Shown: piece after piece, positions 1 to 5,870 of the stretch
Numbering within the stretch: position 1 is the stretch's first letter
How the letters are laid out: each line of letters begins with the position of its first letter
Assembly: GCA_044450465.1 (NCBI GenBank)
Contig: JBIOJB010000073.1
Location: forward strand, 1 to 15,092
Reading direction: 5' to 3'
DNA length: 15,092 nucleotides
Source: JBIOJB01 sp044450465
GTDB taxonomy: Bacteria; Chloroflexota; Dormibacteria; Dormibacterales; Dormibacteraceae
The notes under the pieces: generated by a model
Seen by the model: the letters and a program-made list of their open reading frames with translations, nothing else
Told to the model about the DNA's origin: nothing
Database searches by the model: none
Translations under genes and position numbers: made by a program

Positions 1-40
1 CTACCGCGCTCTAGTCGCCAAGCTCGGGATCAGGAGATAG
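1..40 (+). CDS. rpsO: 30S ribosomal protein S15, C-terminal fragment (truncated by window edge)
   Basis: Only the last 12 complete codons and the TAG stop (38-40) are inside the window; base 1 is the last base of the preceding codon. The frame starting at base 2 reads YRALVAKLGIRR then stop. This matches the highly conserved S15 tail of the form Y-x-x-L-I/V-x-K/R-L-G-L/I-R-R/K. S15 binds 16S rRNA early in small-subunit assembly. Gene context supports the call, because rpsO lies directly upstream of pnp in very many bacteria and pnp begins 171 bp downstream. The fragment is short, so the call rests on the C-terminal motif plus synteny. Confidence 0.8.
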   Translation, partial: YRALVAKLGIRR

Positions 41-87
41 CCGGCACTCATTAGTTCGGGAGGACTCCGCAGGTCGCTGGGGTCAGC

Positions 88-159
88 TCTTAGAAGCTCT
101 CACTCGGGTTCGGTGGTCGAACAGTCGCACCACACGGACCTCGGCGGCAGCTTCTAGGA
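88..159 (+). promoter_or_regulatory. Structured pnp leader: long-range stem enclosing a hairpin
   Basis: In the rpsO-pnp gap, bases 88-98 (core TAGAAGCT, 91-98) pair with 149-159 (core AGCTTCTA, 149-156): 8 perfect pairs extended by a G-U and two Watson-Crick pairs. Inside the 50-nt loop is a second hairpin, GTTCG (108-112) with CGAAC (118-122), and an alternative pairing GTGGT (113-117) with ACCAC (129-133). In E. coli the pnp leader forms a double-stranded structure that RNase III cuts and PNPase then uses for autoregulation. By analogy this leader could be a processing or autoregulation site. The pairing is visible; the function is inference. Confidence 0.4.
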
Positions 160-189
160 ACCTGGCCTCGAAAAGCAACCGGATGGACC

Positions 190-205
190 ACCTCCCCATG
201 GAGGT
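190..205 (+). promoter_or_regulatory. Hairpin sequestering the pnp Shine-Dalgarno sequence
   Basis: ACCTCC (190-195) is perfectly complementary to GGAGGT (200-205), with a CCAT loop. The right arm contains the GGAGG ribosome-binding site (200-204), which sits 7 nt before the GTG start at 212. The closed form would hide the SD, so translation of pnp could depend on opening of the hairpin. The SD itself is strong and decides the start. Confidence 0.5.
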
Positions 206-211
206 ATTGGC

Positions 212-2458
212 GTGGCAATAGTCACGAAGAACGTGGAGGTCGCCGGAAGGCGGCTCTCGATCGAAACCGGGCGCGTGGCCGAACAGGCCAACGGCGCTGT
301 CATCGTTCGTCAGGGAGACACGGTGGTGCTCAGCACAGCCGTGATGTCGAAGCTGCCCCGGCCGGGGATCGACTTCTTTCCGCTCACCTGCGACTACGAG
401 GAGAAGCTGTATGCGGCCGGGAAGATCCCGGGCGCGTTCATGCGCCGCGAGGGACGTCCAAGCGAGACGGCCATCCTCGCCTCGCGGCTGACGGACCGGC
501 CGCTGCGGCCGCTGTTTCCCGACGGTTTCCGCCTGGACATCCAGGTCGTGTCGACGGTGCTTTCGGTCGACCAGGAAAACGACCCGACCATCCTCAGCAT
601 CAACGGGGCGTCGACCGCCCTCGTCATCTCCGACATCCCATTTCAGGGGCCTGTCGGAGCGGTGCGCATGGGGCTGCTCGACGGACACCTGGTGGTCAAC
701 CCGTCGCTCTCGAGGATGGCCGAATCGGAGCTCGACCTCGTGGTGGCAGGCACCGCGGACGCCATCTTGATGGTGGAGGCAGGCGCGAAAGGCGTGACCG
801 AGCAGACGGTGCTCGACGCCTTGTCGATGGCTCACGAGGAGATCAAGCGAATCTGCGCGGCGCAGGTCGAGCTGCGAGACCAGGTCGGCCTGGAGAAGTA
901 CGAGTTCGTCCCGTCTGCCTATCCGGCCGAGATGGTGGAGGTGGTCGGTGAGTACCTCGCGCTACGGCTCGACCCCGTTCTTTACAGCGCCGACAAGGCG
1001 ATGCGCGAGAACGGCATCGACGATCTGCGGCGCCTGGCGATCGAAGAGCTTGGCGAGCGCTTTCCGGAGAACGTCGACATCATCGGCAAGCTGTTCGACA
1101 AGGCGCTGAAGGACCGAGTCCGCCAGCGCATCGTGGACGAAGGCATCCGCATCGATGGCCGAGGTCTCAGGGATGTACGCAAGATCACGGTCGAGGTGGG
1201 CGTCCTTCCCCGAACTCACGGGTCAGGTCTGTTCACTCGCGGCCAGACCCAGGCGCTCACCATCGCCACACTCGGCTCGATGTCCGATCAGCAGAAGCTG
1301 GACGGGCTTAGCGCCGACGAGTTCAAGCGTTACATGCACCACTACAACTTCCCGCCGTTCTCGGTCGGCGAGGCGCGACCGCTGCGGGGCCCGGGACGCC
1401 GTGAGATCGGTCATGGGGCGCTGGCGGAGCGCGCGCTGCTGGCCGTCGTGCCGCCGGTCGAGGAGTGGCCCTACACCATCCGGCTCGTGTCGGAGATCCT
1501 CAGCTCGAACGGCTCGACGTCGATGGCCTCGGTCTGCGGCTCGACGCTGGCGTTGATGGACGCCGGGGTCCCGATCAAGGCGCCCGTGGCGGGCATCGCG
1601 ATGGGGCTGGTCACACGGGGAGGCAAATTCGCCGTGCTCACCGACATCCAGGGAGTCGAAGACGCTCTGGGCGACATGGACTTCAAGGTGGCGGGAACCG
1701 CCTCGGGCATCACGGCGCTTCAGATGGACATCAAGATCAAGGGCCTGACGCACGAGATCTTCACCCAGGCCCTGGAGCAGGCGCGCGAGGCGCGGCTGTT
1801 CGTGCTGGACAAGATGCTCGCGGTCATTCCCGGCCCGCGCACGGAGATGAGCACCTACGCGCCGCGCATCACCACCATAATGATCAACCCGGACAAGATC
1901 CGCGACATCATCGGCCCCGGAGGCAAGATGATCCGCAAGATCACCGAGGAGACCGGCGCGCAGATCGACGTCGAGGATGACGGGCGAGTCTTTATCGCGG
2001 CGGTGGACCAGGAGGCTGGTCGTCGGGCCATCGACTGGATCAAAGGCCTTACCGACGAGGTTGAGGTCGGCAAGATCTATCGAGGCAAGGTGGTCCGCAT
2101 CATGCCGTTCGGCGCGTTCGTCGAGGTGCTTCCCAACCAGGACGGACTGGTCCACATCTCGAAGCTTTCGGATCACCGGGTCGAGCGGGTCGAGGAGATC
2201 TGCAATGTCGGAGACGAGATAGTCGTCAAGGCCGTCGAGATCGACAGCCAGGGCCGTCTCAACCTGAGCCGTCAGGCCGCCATCGAAGAGATGACGGGAC
2301 GGGGCGAACCCATCGACGAGAAGATCGACCCCGAGGCGATGGCCCTGGCCCTCGCTTCGCCGCCTCCTCCGCCGCGCGAGGGCGGGTTCGGCGGTGGCGG
2401 TCGTGACCGCAACCGCAACGGCGGCGGCGCGCGCGGGCGCGGACCTCGCCGGGACTAG
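212..2458 (+). CDS. pnp: Polyribonucleotide nucleotidyltransferase (PNPase)
   Basis: The predicted protein has 748 residues and starts at GTG behind GGAGG (200-204, 7-nt spacer). PNPase degrades RNA 3' to 5' by phosphorolysis and can add tails; it is a cytoplasmic trimer. Domain order: first RNase PH domain about 10-145 (FMRREGRPSE at 76-85), all-helical linker about 150-310, second RNase PH domain about 315-535, KH domain about 555-610 (GPGGKMIRKI from 568) and S1 domain about 619-688 (GLVHIS). The catalytic segment is intact: GVEDALGDMDFK, with D484, D490 and K492 in the positions of the E. coli active-site acidic residues and lysine. The family is usually about 700 residues; the excess is a C-terminal tail from about 690, with a proline run and a glycine/arginine-rich end. 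It lies after rpsO, and dapB starts 10 bp downstream. The identification is essentially certain. Confidence 0.98.
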   Translation: MAIVTKNVEVAGRRLSIETGRVAEQANGAVIVRQGDTVVLSTAVMSKLPRPGIDFFPLTCDYEEKLYAAGKIPGAFMRREGRPSETAILASRLTDRPLRPLFPDGFRLDIQVVSTVLSVDQENDPTILSINGASTALVISDIPFQGPVGAVRMGLLDGHLVVNPSLSRMAESELDLVVAGTADAILMVEAGAKGVTEQTVLDALSMAHEEIKRICAAQVELRDQVGLEKYEFVPSAYPAEMVEVVGEYLALRLDPVLYSADKAMRENGIDDLRRLAIEELGERFPENVDIIGKLFDKALKDRVRQRIVDEGIRIDGRGLRDVRKITVEVGVLPRTHGSGLFTRGQTQALTIATLGSMSDQQKLDGLSADEFKRYMHHYNFPPFSVGEARPLRGPGRREIGHGALAERALLAVVPPVEEWPYTIRLVSEILSSNGSTSMASVCGSTLALMDAGVPIKAPVAGIAMGLVTRGGKFAVLTDIQGVEDALGDMDFKVAGTASGITALQMDIKIKGLTHEIFTQALEQAREARLFVLDKMLAVIPGPRTEMSTYAPRITTIMINPDKIRDIIGPGGKMIRKITEETGAQIDVEDDGRVFIAAVDQEAGRRAIDWIKGLTDEVEVGKIYRGKVVRIMPFGAFVEVLPNQDGLVHISKLSDHRVERVEEICNVGDEIVVKAVEIDSQGRLNLSRQAAIEEMTGRGEPIDEKIDPEAMALALASPPPPPREGGFGGGGRDRNRNGGGARGRGPRRD

Positions 2459-2468
2459 AGCGCTCCCT

Positions 2469-3215
2469 GTGACGCGGGTCGCGGTCGGGGGGTACCGAGG
2501 CAAGGTCGGTGCCATCCTGGTCGCGGCCCTCCAGTCGGAGCCGGGAGTCGACTATGCCGGCGGCCTCGGACGTGGCGACGACGCGCGCGGCTTCTTCGAA
2601 CGCGCGAAGCCGCAGGCTTATGTTGATTTCACGCGACCGGCCGAGGCGCTCGCCAACGTTCTTGCGGCCGTGGCCGCCGGAGCCGCGCCGGTGGTCGGCA
2701 CCACAGGCCTGACGGCGGAGGCCGTCGCCGACATCGAGAGGGCGTGCCGGGCGGGAGGCCTGGGAGGGATCGTTGCGCCCAACTTCGCGATTGGCGCGGT
2801 GCTGATGATGCACCTGGCGGAGATCGCCGCGCCTTATTTCGACGCCGCCGAGGTGATCGAGCTGCACCATGCCGCCAAGCTGGACGCGCCGTCTGGCACC
2901 GCGCTCGCCACCGCTCGGCGGCTCGCCGCGGCGCGAAAGCAGAAGCCTTTCGCCCACCCCAAGCCCGAGAAGGAGACCCTCGCCGGGACCCGAGGCGGGG
3001 AGGAGGGCAATGTCGCCGTGCACAGCGTGCGGCTCCCGGGACTCGTGGCCGACCAGGAAGTGATATTCGGGCTGCCGGGTCAGACGCTGACCGTCACCCA
3101 CCGCACCACGAGCCGCGAGGCTTACGTGCCAGGAGTGCTGCTCGCGATCCGGGCGGTCGCCAGCGGGCCGAAGTTCTACCGGAGCCTCGACCAGCTGCTC
3201 GGCCTCGGTGGTTAA
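2469..3215 (+). CDS. dapB: 4-hydroxy-tetrahydrodipicolinate reductase (DHDPR)
   Basis: Starting at GTG 2469, 10 bp after the pnp stop, this encodes 248 residues, close to the family norm. The open frame continues upstream into pnp, but the conserved Rossmann start (VAVGGYRGKVG, residues 4-14) begins right after this GTG. The enzyme reduces the DapA product with NAD(P)H in the diaminopimelate/lysine pathway. Visible motifs are DFTRP (53-57), GTTG (77-80), APNFAIG (103-109) and the signature ELHHAAKLDAPSGTA (131-145), in which H133/H134 and K137 correspond to the catalytic histidine and lysine region of E. coli DapB. The nucleotide loop has a tyrosine in GGYRG where GARGK- or GAGGR-like sequences are commoner. 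No clear SD precedes it, so translation may be coupled to pnp. It forms a lysine/DAP cluster with asd and dapA. Confidence 0.95.
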   Translation: MTRVAVGGYRGKVGAILVAALQSEPGVDYAGGLGRGDDARGFFERAKPQAYVDFTRPAEALANVLAAVAAGAAPVVGTTGLTAEAVADIERACRAGGLGGIVAPNFAIGAVLMMHLAEIAAPYFDAAEVIELHHAAKLDAPSGTALATARRLAAARKQKPFAHPKPEKETLAGTRGGEEGNVAVHSVRLPGLVADQEVIFGLPGQTLTVTHRTTSREAYVPGVLLAIRAVASGPKFYRSLDQLLGLGG

Positions 3216-3834
3216 CCAGCCGGACCGAATCCGGGTTTGGGCGAGTCAGCTCGCTGCGAGCGACTTTCCACCGGTTTGCGCGATGACCGGGGCCACGCCC
3301 GAGACCTGGCGCAAGTTCCGGTTCACGACAGCGCCGGCCTGGACGTATGTGCTGCTGATCCTGGTGTGCCTCGGAGGTCTTGGCGTGATTGTCTATGCCA
3401 TCGTCGCGAGCTTGGTGTCGAATCGCGCCACCGGTTTTCTGCCTCTAACCAAGACGAGCAAGCGCACGGTGGACCTGGTGACGTGGACACCTCTGGCGCT
3501 GCTTGGCGCCTGGCTCGTCCTCTGGTTCGCCGCGCTGCTCGTCGGTTGTCCGGCAACCGATCCGGGTCAGCAGACGACTGCGTGGGTCCTGTTCTGGATG
3601 GGCACTCTCTGCATGTTGGCCGGATTGATCGGCAGGCTGGTGGTGATGCCACTGGTCAGCCCACGTGCAACCGTGATGGAGCAGCTTCCTGGCCAGTACG
3701 ACAAGCTGGTCGAGCTCAAGAGGGTGCATCCGGCGTTTGTGGCGGCGGTCAACGCGATGCATCAGAGCCGCGCGGCCCAGTACGCGGCGGCGTCAAGTGC
3801 TGCGAGTCTTCCACTCCAACCCAATTCGAACTAG
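3208..3834 (+). CDS. Unrecognised integral membrane protein, three predicted helices
   Basis: The predicted protein has 208 residues. The GTG start overlaps the dapB end by 8 bp, suggesting translational coupling; no SD is evident. A later ATG at 3283 (residue 26) is an alternative but would cut a conserved-looking motif. Residues 20-46 read as a proline/cysteine motif, FPPVCAMTG, followed by WRKFRFTTAPAW, just before the first hydrophobic segment. Such a P-x-C-x-x-T/C-G element before a membrane domain recurs in small uncharacterised membrane proteins of high-GC Gram-positive bacteria; this is from memory, not a search. Hydrophobic segments lie at about 46-70, 95-113 and 126-148, followed by a cytosolic-looking tail rich in Ala, Gln and Ser. 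It has no catalytic signature. Its place between dapB and asd does not show a role in lysine synthesis. I do not recognise a function. Confidence 0.75.
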   Translation: MVNQPDRIRVWASQLAASDFPPVCAMTGATPETWRKFRFTTAPAWTYVLLILVCLGGLGVIVYAIVASLVSNRATGFLPLTKTSKRTVDLVTWTPLALLGAWLVLWFAALLVGCPATDPGQQTTAWVLFWMGTLCMLAGLIGRLVVMPLVSPRATVMEQLPGQYDKLVELKRVHPAFVAAVNAMHQSRAAQYAAASSAASLPLQPNSN

Positions 3835-3843
3835 ACTGACCTC

Positions 3844-4893
3844 GTGCCCACCTCCAATCGACTAAACGTGGCCGTCGTCGGCGCGACCGGGATGGTCGGG
3901 ATGGAGCTGCTGCGCGTGCTGGCCCAGCGAGGCTTCGCCGGCGGGCGCGTCGCGGCACTCGCTTCCGAGCGCTCGAAGGGCGCAACCGTTCCATACGGTG
4001 TTGCTTCGCTCGACGTCGAGCTGCTGGGCGAGCATGCGTTTCGCGGCATCGACGTGGCACTGTTCGCGGCGAGCACCGAGGTGGCGCTCAAATTTGGCCC
4101 GATCGCCGCGGAAGCCGGTGCGCTCGTCATCGACAACAGCTCTGCGTGGCGGATGGAGCCCAGCGTGCCTCTAGTCGTCCCGGAGGTCAACAGCGCCGAC
4201 ATCGCCGCTCACCACGGCATCGTTGCGAATCCCAACTGCTGTGCCATCCCACTGACCGTCGTGTTGAACCCCCTGATGAAGGCGGTGGGCCTCGAACGTG
4301 TGCTGGTCTCGACCTACCAGTCCGCCTCGGGCGCTGGCAAGGCGCTGGTCGACGAGCTGGAGCAGCAGACCCGATCCATTGCGGCGGGCGAGGCGCCTCA
4401 GGCTGCCGTCTACCCCTATCCGCTTGCGCACAACGTGGTGCCGGGTGGCTGGCGCGAGGAGGCAGGGGGCTACAACGAGGAAGAGGTCAAGATCGTCAAC
4501 GAGACGCGCAAGATCCTCCACCAGCCAGAGCTTCGGATCGCCGCAACATGCGTGCGGGTGCCGGTTCCCGTCGGTCACGGCGAATCGGTTTTCATCGAAA
4601 CGACGATGCGGATCGGCGCGGCCGAGGCACGCGAGCTCCTCGAGAGCTCACCCGGGGTGGTGATCCAGGATGACCCCGCGGCCAAGCTCTACCCGACGCC
4701 GCAACAGGTCGCCGGGAGCGACGAGGTGTATGTTGGCCGCATCCGCACCGATCCTTCGATTCCCAACGGACTTGCTCTGTGGATCGTCTCGGACAATCTG
4801 CGCAAGGGCGCGGCCCTCAACGCCGTTCAGATCGCCGAGCGTGCGGTTGAGATGGGGCTCTTGAGAGGCGCTGCCTCCAGGAGTCGAGCATGA
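3844..4893 (+). CDS. asd: Aspartate-semialdehyde dehydrogenase
   Basis: The predicted protein has 349 residues, typical for the family, and starts with GTG 9 bp after the previous stop. It makes aspartate-4-semialdehyde from aspartyl phosphate with NADPH, the branch point to lysine/DAP, threonine and methionine. The N-terminus carries the dinucleotide-binding GATGMVG (13-19). The catalytic cysteine is C132 in NPNCCAIPL, and the acid/base histidine is H245 in RVPVPVGHGESV. The segment STYQSASGAG (156-165) is the usual substrate-side loop. There is no SD before the start, unlike dapA just downstream, so coupling or a leaderless-like start is possible. The stop overlaps an ATG (ATGA, 4890-4893) that opens an 18-codon reading frame leading into dapA. 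The identification is secure. Confidence 0.96.
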   Translation: MPTSNRLNVAVVGATGMVGMELLRVLAQRGFAGGRVAALASERSKGATVPYGVASLDVELLGEHAFRGIDVALFAASTEVALKFGPIAAEAGALVIDNSSAWRMEPSVPLVVPEVNSADIAAHHGIVANPNCCAIPLTVVLNPLMKAVGLERVLVSTYQSASGAGKALVDELEQQTRSIAAGEAPQAAVYPYPLAHNVVPGGWREEAGGYNEEEVKIVNETRKILHQPELRIAATCVRVPVPVGHGESVFIETTMRIGAAEARELLESSPGVVIQDDPAAKLYPTPQQVAGSDEVYVGRIRTDPSIPNGLALWIVSDNLRKGAALNAVQIAERAVEMGLLRGAASRSRA

Positions 4894-4946
4894 ACCTCGA
4901 ACGACCCGCCTCACCTTCCAATAGGAGGACACACGATGGGCACTGA
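4890..4946 (+). CDS. Possible short coupling/leader ORF between asd and dapA (18 codons)
   Basis: An ATG overlaps the asd stop as ATGA. It is preceded by AGGAG (4879-4883) at a 6-nt spacing, a good ribosome-binding site. The frame encodes 18 residues, starts MNLERPASPS and stops at 4944-4946, just past the dapA ATG (4936). Two tandem AGG arginine codons in it are the dapA SD itself. Ribosomes on this frame would traverse the dapA SD and start, so it could couple or modulate dapA translation. There is no lysine codon, so a lysine attenuator is unlikely. It may be chance in GC-rich DNA; the SD is the only positive evidence. Confidence 0.25.
   Translation: MNLERPASPSNRRTHDGH
4923..4928 (+). promoter_or_regulatory. 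Strong Shine-Dalgarno sequence of dapA
   Basis: AGGAGG lies 7 nt before the dapA ATG. It is one of the two strongest SD sequences in the window (the other precedes recA) and fixes the dapA start. Upstream dapB and asd lack a visible SD. Confidence 0.85.
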
Positions 4947-5844
4947 CATTGGACGCCTCTTGACCGCGATGATCACCCCGTTCAAGGCGGACGGTTCTGT
5001 CGACTATGACGCCGCGGCGAAGCTCGCGACGATGCTGGTGGCGGACGGATCTGACGGCGTGGTCGTATCCGGCACGACCGGCGAATCCCCGACCCTCAGC
5101 GACGACGAGAAGATCGAGCTGCTGAAGGTCGTTCGGGCGGCCATCCCGGGCAAGAACGTGGTCTCCGGCACAGGCAGCAACGACACCCACCACTCGGTGA
5201 AGCTCTCGGAGCGCGCCATGAAGGCCGGGGCGGATGCGCTGCTGGCAGTGGTGCCGTACTACAACAAGCCGCCGCAGGAAGGCATGTTCCAGCACTTCAA
5301 AGCGATCTCGGAGGTCGGTCCGACGATCATGTACAACATCCAGGGCCGGACTGCCGTGAACATGACCGCGGCCACGACCCTCCGCTGCGCGGAGCTGCCG
5401 GGCGTGATCGGCGTCAAAGAGGCGAGCGGCGACCTGGACCAGATCGGTCTGGTCTGCGCAGGCAAGCCCGGGAAGTTCAAGGTCTGGAGCGGCGACGACA
5501 GCTGGACGCTTCCCGTGCTCGGCGCAGGCGGCTTCGGCGTGATCTGTGTCGTCTCTCACCTGGCCGGGAGCGCGATGAAGAAGATGATCGACGCGCATCG
5601 CGCCGGCGACAACGAGACGGCCCGGAAGATCCACTCAGGGCTCCTGCCGCTGATCAAGGCGCTGATGACGACCGCCGCCAACCCGGTTCCTCTCAAGTCG
5701 GTGCTCAACGCGATGGGCTTTCCCGCAGGACCGTTCAGGCTGCCGCTTGTCCCGTTGACCGAGGAACAGCTGAAGTCCGTGATGAAGATCGTTGCGGAGG
5801 CCGGCGACCTGGTCAGCTTCCGCTCAGGAGTGAAAGTCGCTTAG
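4936..5844 (+). CDS. dapA: 4-hydroxy-tetrahydrodipicolinate synthase (DHDPS)
   Basis: The predicted protein has 302 residues, normal for this TIM-barrel aldolase family, and starts at ATG behind AGGAGG. It condenses pyruvate with aspartate-semialdehyde (the Asd product) in the first committed step to DAP and lysine. Active-site elements are all present: SGTTGESPTL (45-54, catalytic threonine T47/T48), PYYNKPPQEG (107-116, tyrosine of the triad), Y133 and R138 in the MYNIQGRT segment, and the Schiff-base lysine K161 in GVKEASGD. Y133, R138 and K161 have the same numbers as in E. coli DapA. Oddity: Q136 sits where most DHDPS have proline (YN-I/V-P-x-RT). Related family members such as N-acetylneuraminate lyase or KDG aldolase share the fold, but the synteny with asd and dapB supports DapA. 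An SD-like AGGAG (5826-5830) lies inside the last codons. Confidence 0.95.
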   Translation: MGTDIGRLLTAMITPFKADGSVDYDAAAKLATMLVADGSDGVVVSGTTGESPTLSDDEKIELLKVVRAAIPGKNVVSGTGSNDTHHSVKLSERAMKAGADALLAVVPYYNKPPQEGMFQHFKAISEVGPTIMYNIQGRTAVNMTAATTLRCAELPGVIGVKEASGDLDQIGLVCAGKPGKFKVWSGDDSWTLPVLGAGGFGVICVVSHLAGSAMKKMIDAHRAGDNETARKIHSGLLPLIKALMTTAANPVPLKSVLNAMGFPAGPFRLPLVPLTEEQLKSVMKIVAEAGDLVSFRSGVKVA

Positions 5845-5870
5845 CTCCTCCCCGGAGCTGGATCGGCTCC
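5843..5870 (+). promoter_or_regulatory. Mutually exclusive hairpins at the dapA-udg junction
   Basis: Three segments can pair in two ways. AGCTCC (5843-5848) pairs with GGAGCT (5854-5859) over a TCCCC loop. Alternatively GGAGC (5854-5858) pairs with GCTCC (5866-5870) over a 7-nt loop. The first segment begins inside the dapA stop codon (5842-5844), so a terminating ribosome would cover it and favour the second hairpin. CTCCT (5845-5849) could also pair with the AGGAG at 5826-5830. No T-run follows, so a simple intrinsic terminator is unlikely. Pairing is seen; a switch controlling udg translation is inference. Confidence 0.35.

Noticed and set aside
1223..2515. 430-codon open frame on the - strand opposite pnp
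   Set aside because: Arg/Asp/Leu-rich composition typical of antisense frames in GC-rich DNA; no motif; fully overlapped by pnp.
3809..3843. Promoter for asd with -10-like TAGACT (3832-3837)
   Set aside because: The -35 at normal spacing is very weak; tight gene packing fits readthrough.
4894..4935. Lysine riboswitch or lysine-codon attenuator before dapA
   Set aside because: Only 42 bp are available, without the large conserved fold, and the short ORF has no lysine codon.
5830..5846. dapA-udg fusion by programmed +1 frameshift at GCT-TAG-C, with AGGAG upstream
   Set aside because: The layout loosely recalls the prfB site, but the SD spacing (8 nt) is wrong for +1 shifting and DapA/UDG are unrelated enzymes; a non-canonical start or sequence error is simpler.
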